Shown here piece after piece: positions 16,463 through 25,282 of a stretch of DNA of 64,000 nt (its first letter is position 1; each line of letters begins with the position of its first letter). The stretch covers positions 434,001 to 498,000 of the forward strand of contig CAWHIF010000004.1 of NCBI GenBank assembly GCA_963829235.1. The letters run 5' to 3'. The notes under the pieces are model-generated. The model was given only the letters and a program-made list of their open reading frames with translations. It was not told where the DNA came from and searched no databases. This DNA comes from Bog-756 sp963829235 (GTDB taxonomy: Bacteria > Actinomycetota > Acidimicrobiia > Acidimicrobiales > RAAP-2). Both the position numbers and the translations under genes were made by a program.

Positions 16463-16912
16463 GGCAAAACGTTACCCGTCCACATCGGTCAGGATGTCCG
16501 GTCACTCCTCCCGTCCTACTCTTCCTTGAATGGCCCGCTACGCCAAGGCCGTCCGGGGCGAATCAGGTCGGTGCTGGCGGATGGTGAGCCGAGGTCCCGG
16601 GTTCAGGATGGGCAGCCCGAGCAGTTGCACTGAGCCGGTGACGCGGAGTGGCGGCACCAAGGTGGGAAGGGACGGATGCGGCTATGGAGCTGCGAGGGCC
16701 ACGTCCAGGCGCGTCGAGGACCTGCGGCGGGTCAAGTCTTTGCACCGATGTTCGGTAGCACCCCCTGGTCATTCTTCGCCGACAATTCCACCACCCTCCG
16801 GGCTAGAACGGCCACTCTCGGCACCACGATTGTCGCCCCTGACGATCCGTGTTAGCAGGTCACTCAGGCAGGTGCGGTATCGGCGGCACCCAAGAGCGGA
16901 TTGTGTTGATCC
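16463..16912. other. 450-bp stretch without a supported gene
   Basis: An open plus-strand frame from 16530 has Arg/Ser/Gly-rich composition typical of non-coding GC-rich DNA. I see no conserved motif on either strand. Confidence 0.4.
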
Positions 16913-17480
16913 ATGGGTGTTGTTCTTCGTGGCAGAAGTCTGCGGTCCGTGCTGGCTGGCTCGCTGGTGTTCGGGACCGTGGTGGTCGGATTGATGGTCG
17001 GCGGTGAGGTGCCCGCATCGGCCACGCCCACAACGGTCGTGAACTGCAACACGGGGGGCAACTTGCAGACAGCCATCAATGGCGCTGCGTCAGGCTCGAC
17101 GCTTCTCGTGCACGGGACCTGCACCGGGAACTTCGCCATCGGCGAGAATCTGACCCTGCAAGGCTCCGGCACCCTGAGCGGGACCGGGTCCAAGGGCCCG
17201 TGCCGACCATCAACAGTGGGACCGTCTCTGTGAACAATTTGACGGTCGAGACCGGTGACAACACCGGTGGTGGGTACGGCGGCGGCATCGACACCTTCGG
17301 CACGCTGACCCTCACCAACAGCAATGTGTCGGGCAACACCGCCGCCTACTTTGGCGGCGGCATCCTCAGCTACGGCCCGTTGACCCTCACCAACAGCACC
17401 GTGTCGGGCAATACCGCCCTGGTCGGCGCTGCGGCATCTACAACTCCGGCACCACGACCGTCACCAACAGCACCGGTCGA
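16913..17480 (+). pseudogene. Secreted right-handed beta-helix protein, frameshifted and truncated
   Basis: Begins with a clean signal peptide (SVLAGSLVFGTVVVGLMVGG, cleavage near ASA). Then comes the NCNTGGNLQTAINGAASGST opening seen in pectate-lyase-like beta-helix proteins and adhesins with polymorphic-outer-membrane-type repeats. Two near-identical rungs follow: LTLTNSNVSGNTAAYFGGGI and LTLTNSTVSGNTALVG. The reading frame breaks near 17200 and again near 17430, where the third rung (GIYNSGTTTVTNST) continues in another frame. Normal homologues run for many more rungs. The piece ends abruptly at the next gene, so it is a decayed remnant. Confidence 0.65.
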
Positions 17481-17485
17481 GGCTC

Positions 17486-17888
17486 GTGATTCTCATCGGT
17501 CTGGCTGGGGGTGCGATCGGATTCTGGGGCTTCTTCGTGAACTGCTTCCATCACCCCAATTCCGGTCTGGACAGTACAAGCTCTGTTTGGTTCGATTCGA
17601 TCCCGATTGTTGTCGGGATCGGGGCGATCGGACTTGCCATTCCGGGTGGGCTGAAGCCGTTCACCTCGGGCCTACCGCTCTTGTCAATGGGCATCGCGCT
17701 GACAATTCAGGGTGTCTTTGGCGGCCTCGCACGTGATATTCGAGGATCTTCAATGCGGCTACGGGTTGTTCATGATCTCGATCGGATCTGGCGCCTTGAC
17801 CCTCGCCTCATTGGCTCTGGTGGCGTGTGGATTCGAGAAACCCGCCGAGACGGACCAAGAGTCCTCGTGGCTGAGAAGCTGCTGGTGA
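17486..17888 (+). pseudogene. Membrane protein with internal frameshift
   Basis: Starts VILIGLAGGAIGFWGFFVNC from a GTG, with further hydrophobic stretches (IPIVVGIGAIGLAIPGGL and LLSMGIALTIQGVFGGL). Near 17740 the frame breaks: the current frame becomes Arg-rich, while the +1 frame gives CGYGLFMISIGSGALTLASL then ALVACGFEKPAETDQES and a stop at 17886-17888. Restored, it would be a protein of about 134 aa with four helices. Family not recognised. Confidence 0.5.
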
Positions 17889-17973
17889 ACCTCTAGCCCG
17901 AAGGCGGTAGAGAGCACTTTTCGGCAGTCAGCTTCACCGCGGGCTAAGAGATCTGGACCCAACCGAGTTCACA

Positions 17974-18357
17974 TCACATCCTGCGTCTTCGGCCCCTCAA
18001 CCAATGATCGGAACGGATTGACGAACTGAATGGCGAGGTCCGGAGGGGAACGGTGATCTCGACCAGCCGCGGACCGGACTCGATCCTCTGCAGCGGTTGG
18101 TCGCCGGCGATCCTCGAGCCCGGATCCTCGCCATATTGCCATGCGCGCTTTCGTTTCATGGCCAAGGAGAAGGGCATCGTTCCGATTCCCAAGAAGATCA
18201 TGCTCAGTGGTATGCCGATTCCAGTCAACGAAAAGACCGCGGCCAAGGGATAGAAGATCAGGCTCGAAGGAACCTGGAGCACGAGCAGGCCGGCGATCAA
18301 CCACTTCTGCCCGCCAGTCAACTTCGCCTTGGGTGGGCTGGGGTTGGATACGACCAT
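17974..18357 (-). CDS. Small two-helix membrane protein of unknown function
   Basis: 127 aa from the ATG at 18357 (alternative ATG at 18372). Two hydrophobic segments (WLIAGLLVLQVPSSLIFYPL and FSLTGIGIPLSMIFLGIG) are followed by a basic cytoplasmic tail. The last 20 residues are Arg/Ser-rich and may lie beyond a frameshift. Not recognised. Confidence 0.5.
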   Translation of the reverse strand: MVVSNPSPPKAKLTGGQKWLIAGLLVLQVPSSLIFYPLAAVFSLTGIGIPLSMIFLGIGTMPFSLAMKRKRAWQYGEDPGSRIAGDQPLQRIESGPRLVEITVPLRTSPFSSSIRSDHWLRGRRRRM

Positions 18358-18602
18358 CTCTTCCCTTTCCACGTCACCTCATTTTACCTTGTCGGTGTTC
18401 CCGGGCCTCCACCATTGCCAGGGCGGGCGTCGCGTCACGGCGGCGTCCCGGTGGAGGCGGCCCCGCCGGGATGCGCTGGAGGGCATCAGCATGTCGCCCC
18501 TCCACCGCTCGGCCGTCTCGAGCCACCGGCTGAGGCCCGGGCCACCCAGGTCGATGCCGGACGTACGCCCCTGAGGAGAAGAGTCCGGTCCGACGTAGAT
18601 GG

Positions 18603-19583
18603 CTATCCGGCGAGATGGCGGGCGAGAAACGCCAGCGAGGGCGGCTCTTGCGACAGGAAGAACGGGCTGGTGTGACAGCCGTGTGACACCAACACGATGG
18701 CCCCGGGGGGCAGGGCCTCAGTGAGGGCCTCGACCCCCGGGTGGAACGGATCCTGATCGCCTGACGCCACCCGGACCGGCTTGCCCGCCAGCGCCTTGGC
18801 GTGAGTGACCGCGTCGTAGGTGCTGAACGCCCTCGGCGACGCGTAGGCACCGGCATTGGCCGAGGCGGCCTGGTTGTAGCTCGTCCAGATGGCCGGACTG
18901 ATGGCAGCCACCGCGGAGAAGACATCGGGATACTTCTCGGCCAGGATGATCGCACCGTAGCCGCCCATCGAGATTCCCATGGTGCCGATCTTCTGCGGAG
19001 GTCGACCGAGTCCGAATTTCTGGCAGAGAGGTATCAATTCGTTGATCACCATGCCCATCGGATCGTCTCCCGGGTGAGGATTCCAGTACCCATCGCCACC
19101 ATCGACGGTCACGATGGCCGTGGGTGCCAGGCCGTGGCCATCGACCCGGAGTGCCACCGCCTGTGCCGGCGACATTCCGGCCAAGGCATTTGTATGGTTG
19201 CCACCGAAGCCGTGGAGCATTATGACGAGCGGTAGATGGCTTCCGGTCCCATGGCCCGGTGGGTAGCCGATGGTGTATCCAACTGTTCGATTGCGAGCGG
19301 CTGAGTGGAACGTGCCGGTCGTGGAGCTGCCGAGCGGTGAGAAGACGAGGGTAGGACTCTCCACGGAGCAAGCCCCGTCGAGCTGGTCGAGCGCGTGCTG
19401 TCCGGGCAGCACCCCGTGAGATACCAGCTCAAATCCGGTTGCCCCGGCCACGACGACCACTCCAACCCCTGCAAGGCCGAGCTTCAAGAACCGCCTACGA
19501 CTCCACGTCCCAGGCACGTTGTCGACGGACGCGGCCGTGCGCCGGGCCTCCCGGTCACCGCGGGATGTGGTTCGTTCCTCCAC
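18603..19583 (-). CDS. Tat-exported alpha/beta-hydrolase esterase (esterase D / antigen 85-like)
   Basis: 326 aa. The twin-arginine signal is SRRRFLKLGLAGVG with a hydrophobic core at 36-50, so it is exported folded. The catalytic elbow is GISMGG with Ser205; the oxyanion segment is IMLHGFGGNH. Asp278 in SGDQDPF and His304 in GCHTSPFF are the likely remaining triad residues. The substrate may be an acyl ester or a cell-wall lipid (mycolyltransferases share the fold), but the mycolate-binding features cannot be assigned. Confidence 0.83.
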   Translation of the reverse strand: MEERTTSRGDREARRTAASVDNVPGTWSRRRFLKLGLAGVGVVVVAGATGFELVSHGVLPGQHALDQLDGACSVESPTLVFSPLGSSTTGTFHSAARNRTVGYTIGYPPGHGTGSHLPLVIMLHGFGGNHTNALAGMSPAQAVALRVDGHGLAPTAIVTVDGGDGYWNPHPGDDPMGMVINELIPLCQKFGLGRPPQKIGTMGISMGGYGAIILAEKYPDVFSAVAAISPAIWTSYNQAASANAGAYASPRAFSTYDAVTHAKALAGKPVRVASGDQDPFHPGVEALTEALPPGAIVLVSHGCHTSPFFLSQEPPSLAFLARHLAG

Positions 19584-19654
19584 CCAAGGATCATGGCCCG
19601 AATCCGTTCCTCGCGCCGTTCATCCCGTGTTCGGGACAAGCGAAGAAGGGACGA

Positions 19655-20086
19655 TCAACGTGGGTGTATCCCAGGCTCGCAGTGGCGGCGTGGTGGTGGT
19701 GGTGGTGGTGGTGGCTTGCACGCATCGATCGTGTACCGGTGGCCGGCCACGTAGTGCCAGACGTTGTTCGAGCCGCTGACAAGGGCGTCATACTGGACGA
19801 CACCGCAGAATCTGGGGGTAGTCAGCGACAGGGTGCCGGAACGCCCCTCGACGTATCCGATCACCGGGCGGCCGGCGACGTCGGGCTCATCACCCCAGAA
19901 GAGCCACTTGCACGTCCCCGCGACGTTCTTCCCACGCGGCTTGCAGGGATCGGGAATGGTCAGATGGGCCACGTGCGTACCCTGGTCCAACCGCACTCCG
20001 GCGCGCAGCGATGCTGCACCCGCAGTGTGCGGAAGTACCATGGCCAACGGAATTGCGGCCAGCGGCAGAAAGCGTTTGCGTTTCAT
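19655..20086 (-). CDS. Secreted protein with C-terminal polyproline tract
   Basis: 143 aa with a Sec signal peptide (MKRKRFLPLAAIPLAMVLPH, cleavage near AGA). The mature part has four cysteines (IPDPCKPRG, GTCKWLFWGD, RFCGVVQYD, TIDACKPP), enough for two disulfides, and ends in eight consecutive prolines encoded by eight CCA codons, then RRHCEPG. Family unknown. The start context is ordinary. Confidence 0.6.
   Translation of the reverse strand: MKRKRFLPLAAIPLAMVLPHTAGAASLRAGVRLDQGTHVAHLTIPDPCKPRGKNVAGTCKWLFWGDEPDVAGRPVIGYVEGRSGTLSLTTPRFCGVVQYDALVSGSNNVWHYVAGHRYTIDACKPPPPPPPPRRHCEPGIHPR
19691..19714 (+). repeat. (TGG)8 trinucleotide tract
   Basis: Eight pure TGG units encode Pro8 near the end of the minus-strand secreted protein. 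Slippage would change the proline number without shifting the frame. Confidence 0.85.
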
Positions 20087-20546
20087 CTGGCTTCGTTGCC
20101 TCGTCGTTCATCAGCGGATCGCGGATTCCCACTACTCCGGCATTCCGATTCTCGGCAGGTCCTCCCCGTCGTTTCGACCAGTTCCGATCCCGACTTGAGC
20201 GCCCACGGCCATGAGCTTGAAATCTCCTCTACGACCGAGGTCAATCCCTACCTGCAGTGCTGGCGGTCTCGGACACCGAATCTCGCTCACTCCACAAGTC
20301 CGAGTATGTCCCGCCTGCCGGGTTCAGGGCGCAACCAGCCCCACCCGTCGGTCGACCGATCCGGACAGAGGCAGAAATGATGACCGGCTGGATCGGCGTG
20401 GACGACGTAGAAGGGACTGGCCCCTCCAACCCGATCGCCGACCGGTGATATGGGCCAGGGGACCGTGCATTGAGAACCGGCGTGGGCCTATGGTCGTCCA
20501 CGGAGAAGTGTCTGTCCGCCGTCTCGCTGATTCCAAGGATGTGTGA
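20087..20546. other. 460-bp stretch without a supported gene
   Basis: Should contain promoters of the divergent secreted protein and UDG genes. A 63-codon plus-strand frame from a GTG at 20257 (SRSLHKSEYVPPAGFRAQP) is mildly protein-like but unsupported. Confidence 0.35.
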
Positions 20547-21218
20547 ACGATCAAAGGGTTCTCGTCGCTGCTGGTCGAAGTTCGAAGGTGCACGCTCTGC
20601 ACAGATGTCCTGCCGCTTGGCCCGCGGCCTGTCGTCCAACTCGACCCGAGGGCGAAGATCCTGGTCGTCGGTCAGGCGCCCGGGCGCAAGGTGCATGGAT
20701 CCGGGATCGCATTCCATGATGCGAGTGGAGACCGATTGCGGGCATGGATGGGGATTGGACGTGAGTCCTTCTACGACCCCACGTGCCTCGCGATTCTGCC
20801 AATGGGCTTCTGTTACCCCGGCACCGGTTCGTCGGGCGACCTCCCGCCTCGGCCGGAATGCGCGCCCGCCTGGAGGGAGAAGATCCTGGCCCAGCTCGGA
20901 GGCGTGCAACTCACGCTTGTGATCGGCAAGTATGCACAGCAGTACCACCTGCCCGCTTCTGGTCCCTCCGTGACCGACACCGTGAAGTCGTGGAGGGACC
21001 ACTGGCCCTCGACGGTGCCGATGCCTCACCCGAGCCCACGAAACAACCTCTGGCTGAAGAAGAACGCCTGGTTCGAAGAGGAGCTCGTCCCCGAACTGCA
21101 GCAGCGAGTGTCGATCATTCTCTCGGGCCCCGACTCCGAGTATTCGGGCCCGAGTGGGCATTCGACGATGCTGAACGTGTCGGCTTCCTCCCGGGGGCGA
21201 GGCTCAGGGCTACCTTGA
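20547..21218 (+). CDS. Uracil-DNA glycosylase family protein with Fe-S cluster cysteines (start unclear)
   Basis: Removes uracil from DNA in base-excision repair. The conserved region begins SLLVEVRRCTLCTDVLPLGP, upstream of the first GTG (20691), so a start there would cut off essential sequence. The frame is open from 20547 but offers no ATG or GTG. An ATG at 20539 lies one frame away, so a one-base error or frameshift near 20550 is likely. Motifs: CxxC (RCTLC), GQAPGRK with the catalytic loop, C-x15-C (GFCYPG to PECAPAW) as in 4Fe-4S family 4/5 enzymes, and PHPSPRNN. The last about 30 residues (after LQQRVSIIL) are low-complexity. Confidence 0.8.
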   Translation, partial: TIKGFSSLLVEVRRCTLCTDVLPLGPRPVVQLDPRAKILVVGQAPGRKVHGSGIAFHDASGDRLRAWMGIGRESFYDPTCLAILPMGFCYPGTGSSGDLPPRPECAPAWREKILAQLGGVQLTLVIGKYAQQYHLPASGPSVTDTVKSWRDHWPSTVPMPHPSPRNNLWLKKNAWFEEELVPELQQRVSIILSGPDSEYSGPSGHSTMLNVSASSRGRGSGLP

Positions 21219-21506
21219 GGCATGATGATCTTGCGGCAAAGAGCGACCTCGAGGTGGAGCGTCTGTGGCTGTGTGCGTTGTTGTCGGCCAGCAACTGGTG
21301 GTGAAGCTCGACACCAACGAGAAGCTCGGTCAGTGCCCCTGCCTTCGAGGTGCGGGCGGGCCACGGTAGGTCGTTGGGCGTGAACACAGCCCTCCTCGCA
21401 GGCTCGGCCGGCGCACATGCGTAGAGTGACACCGGGACCTCGGTGTGGTGGTCGGAGGTCGCTTGTGGTCAGATGAGATGGTCGCCAACATCGCGGAGGC
21501 AATCCT

Positions 21507-22031
21507 GTGGCATCCCCGAGCCAGAACGCCTTGGAGTTGAGTGACTTCGCCGGCAGCTGGAAGCTTGATCCTGATCGGACGTCGATCGAATTTCACACCA
21601 GGGCCCTCTGGGTGATCCCGGCGAAGGGGACGTTCCGGTCGCTCGAGGGAGTGGGAACCGTCACCGCCGACGGCGGCATCGCCGGAACGCTGGTCATCGA
21701 CGCCGCATCGGTCGAGACCAAGAACAAGAAGCGGAACGCCCACCTGCGGACGCCTGAATTCCTCGAGGTCGAATCGTTTCCCACCATCACCTACGAGGCG
21801 ACGAGCGGCCGACTGACCGGACCGGGGACAATAGATCTTGACGGCACTCTTACGGCCCATGCGGTGAGGAGACCGCTCGCGGTGTCGGCCTATTTCCGGG
21901 TCGCTGCCGACACGGCGACCATCTGGGCCGATGTAACCATTGATCGGAGCGCATGGGGGCTCACGTTGACGCCGTTGGGGGCTGGACTGAAGACCAGGGT
22001 CTTCGTCCGCGCCCAGTTCTCCAAGGTCTGA
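21507..22031 (+). CDS. YceI-family lipid-binding protein
   Basis: 174 aa, a one-domain lipocalin-like barrel that binds isoprenoid or amide lipids. The family pattern is WKLDPDRTSIEFHTR, then GTFRSLEGVGTV, DAASVETKNKKRNAHLR, FLEVESFPTITYE and VTIDRSAWGL. There is no signal peptide, as in many actinobacterial members, so it is probably cytoplasmic. The GTG start is set by GGAGG about 8 nt upstream. Polyprenoid binding by YceI proteins could relate to the isoprenoid operon at 23.5-31.9 kb, but that is speculation. Confidence 0.9.
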   Translation: MASPSQNALELSDFAGSWKLDPDRTSIEFHTRALWVIPAKGTFRSLEGVGTVTADGGIAGTLVIDAASVETKNKKRNAHLRTPEFLEVESFPTITYEATSGRLTGPGTIDLDGTLTAHAVRRPLAVSAYFRVAADTATIWADVTIDRSAWGLTLTPLGAGLKTRVFVRAQFSKV

Positions 22032-22121
22032 GGCCGGAAGGTCCGTCCGGCTCCGTCCACCGACCCGGTGTCGACGACAGCGACACGGGTATCGCGATCG
22101 ACCGTGGGTTATCGTCACTCC

Positions 22122-22472
22122 ATGGGTGACGGCGATGTGATTCGGGCGGTACCCGAAGATGGAGAGATCGAGGCGGAGTGGTACCGAGACGTCGGCGATG
22201 ACGAGCTTCGGGGAGTCAGCGCGTACCAGCCCCGGGGAGATGATTGGCGCGTGGTTGTCGGCATGGCCGAGTTCATCCGTGGACAGCCACTCGAATCCGA
22301 ACTTCGTCGGGGCGTCGATGCAGCCCTTCGCTCAGTGCCCGGCGTAAGCAGTGTCTGGGAGGAAGACCGCGAGGTGTGGATTGCACAAGGCTCGGCTCAG
22401 GCCGAATCTCTCATTCGTGCGGTCGTTGATGTCGTCGATGGCCTCGCCGGGCGAGCAAGCGGAGCACTCTAG
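22122..22472 (+). CDS. Hypothetical protein, 116 aa
   Basis: From the ATG at 22122 (MGDGDVIRAVPEDGEIEAEW). Acidic, with an alpha/beta pattern ending in a helix (AESLIRAVVDVVDGLAGRA). A GTG at 22068 would add 18 unconserved residues. Family not recognised; codon use looks like a real gene. Confidence 0.6.
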   Translation: MGDGDVIRAVPEDGEIEAEWYRDVGDDELRGVSAYQPRGDDWRVVVGMAEFIRGQPLESELRRGVDAALRSVPGVSSVWEEDREVWIAQGSAQAESLIRAVVDVVDGLAGRASGAL

Positions 22473-23011
22473 GACAGGTGAGCCGCGCGTCTGGGACCTG
22501 GTTCACCCTCCCCCGACCGAGTGTCGGGTCGGGCTCGTTTCGAGCGGTCGGTCTTTCCCGCCCGATCCCCAGATGCATTCTTCGCCGCCCGAGGCCTGAG
22601 TCCCCACCGTATTTGGAGCCGTGATCCAGGCCTATTACGATTCCGAACGTGAGCGGACGTGTGCGGTACGCGGGACCACGCAGAATTTCGCGTGACGGAC
22701 GGCCATGAAGCCGAGGCCAAGGCGGCGCAGTTGCGCAAAGGCCCGAACCGCATCGGAGTGTTCTTCCTCCGGGTGCTGGGATTCCGGGGCGAGGTCGCAC
22801 CGATGCCGGGTCAGGGAAGGCACGCTGGGCCGGCTCACAGTCACGACCACACCATGCACGAACGCTGAGCCCCCGGCAACGAACGGGGTGGCGCCTGCCG
22901 CCGTCGCACCTCGCGGCCGGGTTACCTCCGCCCGACCCGCCGATCCGACCCGATCCGCCGATCCGAAGGCTCACCGCATGGGCCAACCCGTCGTCAAGTC
23001 GGCCACTGCGT
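22473..23011. other. 540-bp stretch without a supported gene
   Basis: A 69-codon frame at 22659-22868 contains a protein-like patch (GPNRIGVFFLRVLGFRGEV) but no conserved motif. I cannot support any gene here. Confidence 0.35.
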
Positions 23012-23451
23012 CTACGCCTCCGGGAGACGCCACACGCCCACGTGTGAGAGGCCCTCACCGGTGAATGGCGAGCGGTCCCACCATGCGACCAGCTCGTCCT
23101 GGGACGTGAGGCTGGCGATCGTGTTGAAGACCAGGTAGTCGAGGAGAACTCGCCCTCCACGGACGTCACGGCCATGTCACCTTCGACGGCGGAGATACCG
23201 CTCGCTTCGGGCTTCGACCGCAGCACCGCCAGCATGTCCGCAGACAGCTCGACCCACGCGACCGGGACACCCCGGGCGGCCAAGGGGATCGCCACCCGGC
23301 CAGTACCGATGGCGAATTCCGTCGCCGCTCCCCCACCGGTCAACTCGACCAGGCAGTCGACGGTCGCCTCGAGAACCTGGTCTGAGAACATACCGGTCCC
23401 AGATCGGTCGTAGCTGCTGGCGATCCCGCCGACGAATCGGTTTTCGGGCAC
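23012..23451 (-). pseudogene. Class I SAM-dependent methyltransferase, frameshifted with internal deletion
   Basis: The N-terminus is intact: ENRFVGGIASSYDRSG, then EFAIGTGRVAIPLAARGV (motif I) and VAWVELSADMLAVLR. After EGEFSS the frame breaks near 23140; the shifted frame gives DYLVFNTIASLTSQDELVAW and runs directly into WDRSPFTGEGLSHVGVWRLP and a stop at 23012-23014. In normal homologues about 80-90 residues separate these two blocks, so an internal deletion has joined the front and the last strand. It should be inactive. Confidence 0.65.
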
Positions 23452-23552
23452 AGCTCAGCTTGGCCCGACCCGGGCCGGCCCACAACTCCTTTTCACTGAC
23501 CACGCTCGCCTCCCGATCGGTGCCTTCGCAGCCTGCGACGCGCCCGGCACGC

Positions 23553-24587
23553 TCAGGAGGCACGCTCCACCATGTACGGCACCAGCCTGGCCACGAACCG
23601 ACGGGCCAGGGAGTCAGGCTGGTGGGCGAATGCGTCATCCATCGCTTCCTCCGCCGATCGGGCCACTCCACTGGCGAACTCGCTCGAAAAGGCGATGCTC
23701 CCGTACGCCACCATCAGGTTGAAGACCCGAGCCGCATCCTGTGGGTGCCGCTCTCCGATGTCCTGTGCGAGGTAGCCCACCAGCCAGTTGCGGTCGGACC
23801 GGTCGGCCGCGGCCAGCAGGTGGATCAGCATCAACGTTCGCTTTCCCTCCCGTAGGTCACCGAGCGGCTCCTTGCCGTACGCATCGGTGTCGCCGATGAG
23901 ATTGAGGATGTCGTCCCGGATCTGAAAGGCGGCGCCGAGCAGGAATCCGAAACCGATCATCGGCTCCAGGTCGGCCCTCCCCCGAGAGCCGATGAGGGCC
24001 CCGGCCCGCAGGGGCAGCACCGTGGTGTACCAGCAGGTCTTCTTCATGATGAGCTCGAGGTAGTCGTCGGGATGGAGGTCGATCCGGTTGTCCCGGCACC
24101 ACCCGAGCTCGAGCGCCTGCCCGGCCACGGTCTGCCGGCTCATGAAATCGAATTCCACCATGATCTGCTCGGCCAGCCGGCCTCCGAGCCGATCGATGTT
24201 CTCCCGCAACGAGCCGAGCCCGTGGAGGGCGAGTGCGTCCCCGGCGTTGAGGGCCAGCGCGGTGCCGTACCGCCGGTGCAGGGTGGGTTCGCCCCGGCGG
24301 AGGAGGCTCCTGTCCTCGATGTCGTCGTGCACGAGGAACGCATTGTGCAGCAATTCGATGGCCACGGCGGTGGGAACGGCATCGGCGAGCCCTCCACCGA
24401 AGGCCTCGCAGGTTGCCAGGCAGAGGCTCGGGCGGAGGGCCTTCCCGGGACGGCGGGGATAATCCATCACCGGGGCGGCCAGATACTCGTTGCTGGGCAC
24501 GGACTCGACATGCCGGCGCAACGCGTCGGCGACGATGCCCCCGTAGCGGGTCAGGCTCGTCGAGGGCTCGTCGTCACCCTCGGTCAC
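23553..24587 (-). CDS. Polyprenyl (geranylgeranyl-type) diphosphate synthase
   Basis: Condenses isopentenyl diphosphate with allylic diphosphates. 344 aa. The first Asp-rich motif is DDIED at residues 88-92, with RRGEPTLH after it. The second is DDILN at 225-229, with Asn replacing the last Asp. GDLREGKRTLMLIH follows. The opening GKALRPSLCLATCEAFGG carries the conserved Lys-Arg for IPP binding. It is the last gene of a tightly packed minus-strand block: its GTG overlaps the stop of the preceding gene by 4 bp. Product length cannot be assigned safely. Together with the FAD oxidoreductase upstream it points to prenyl or carotenoid-like chemistry. Confidence 0.92.
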   Translation of the reverse strand: MTEGDDEPSTSLTRYGGIVADALRRHVESVPSNEYLAAPVMDYPRRPGKALRPSLCLATCEAFGGGLADAVPTAVAIELLHNAFLVHDDIEDRSLLRRGEPTLHRRYGTALALNAGDALALHGLGSLRENIDRLGGRLAEQIMVEFDFMSRQTVAGQALELGWCRDNRIDLHPDDYLELIMKKTCWYTTVLPLRAGALIGSRGRADLEPMIGFGFLLGAAFQIRDDILNLIGDTDAYGKEPLGDLREGKRTLMLIHLLAAADRSDRNWLVGYLAQDIGERHPQDAARVFNLMVAYGSIAFSSEFASGVARSAEEAMDDAFAHQPDSLARRFVARLVPYMVERAS

Positions 24588-25282
24588 GACCCTCGCACCC
24601 GGGGAACGACCCGGGCCACGATGGGGAAGGCGGCGTCTGGAAGCCCCTCTACGAGAACCTGCCCGTGGTAGGCGCCGGGGGCGGCGTCATCGTCGAGGTG
24701 AACCGTGACGAGGATCTCCTGACTCTCGCCCGCGTCCAGGCGGTCGATCCGCTTCGGCGAGAAGGCCACCGCCGCGGCCGGAAGGCGGACCCCGGTATGG
24801 CTGACCAGCCTCCGGGTCCAAGGCCGTACGTTCGCCACTGCCGACGTGGTCGTGTTGTGCAGCCACATCCGTGCGCTCGAACGCCCCCCGGGGGCGACAT
24901 CGGGGATCACAAGGCTCTCGACCGCCGGGCTCCGGACGCCCCACGTTCGGGCCGTGTCGAAGAACATGAGGCTCGTCTCGTTGAGTCGGCCGAGGATGGC
25001 CAGGTAGCTGTCGGTCATCCGCTGCATGTCCGACTGCATGCGCTGGTATCCACCACCGTTCGACCCGGCGCCGGCCCAGGGCCCGGACGCCGTACCGCTC
25101 TTCCGGCCTTGGAACGCTTCATTCATGACGGTGGCGTAGAACTCTCCGTACATCGCGACGAAGCGATCGACCACCGTCCGGGCGGCCTCGAAACCGAGGT
25201 CCTGTACGTCTTTGGCCAACCGGGCCGCCTCCTCGGCGTCAACGGCGAAGGGCCATCCGGGCCCGTTGCGGTCAGCGTCCAT
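24584..25282 (-). CDS. Unknown protein with helical N-terminus and C-terminal Ig-like/beta domain
   Basis: 232 aa from the ATG at 25282 (MDADRNGPGWPFAV). Residues 10-110 are mostly amphipathic helix (for example RMQSDMQRMTDSYLAILGRL). The remainder is a beta-sandwich-like domain (MWLHNTTTSAVANVRPWT, then GESQEILVTVHLDDDAAPG and AYHGQVLVEGLPDAAFPIV). The same C-terminal pattern is at the end of the first gene of this block (30724-31902). It overlaps the FAD oxidoreductase by 11 bp and the prenyl synthase by 4 bp, so it is surely co-translated with them. Not recognised; a granule-coating, phasin-like or scaffold role is only a guess. Confidence 0.75.
   Translation of the reverse strand: MDADRNGPGWPFAVDAEEAARLAKDVQDLGFEAARTVVDRFVAMYGEFYATVMNEAFQGRKSGTASGPWAGAGSNGGGYQRMQSDMQRMTDSYLAILGRLNETSLMFFDTARTWGVRSPAVESLVIPDVAPGGRSSARMWLHNTTTSAVANVRPWTRRLVSHTGVRLPAAAVAFSPKRIDRLDAGESQEILVTVHLDDDAAPGAYHGQVLVEGLPDAAFPIVARVVPRVRGS

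Noticed and set aside
19591..19803. Minus-strand frame with eight consecutive His residues
   Set aside because: It is the (TGG)8 tract read in another frame; the frame with signal peptide reads Pro8.
20257..20448. 63-codon plus-strand frame from a GTG
   Set aside because: Mildly protein-like but no family, leader or context support.
20241..21161. 306-codon minus-strand frame opposite the UDG gene
   Set aside because: No domain; the plus strand encodes the Fe-S UDG motifs.
22659..22868. 69-codon plus-strand frame with patch GVFFLRVLGFRGEV
   Set aside because: Only a short patch looks coding; no start signal and no recognisable homology.
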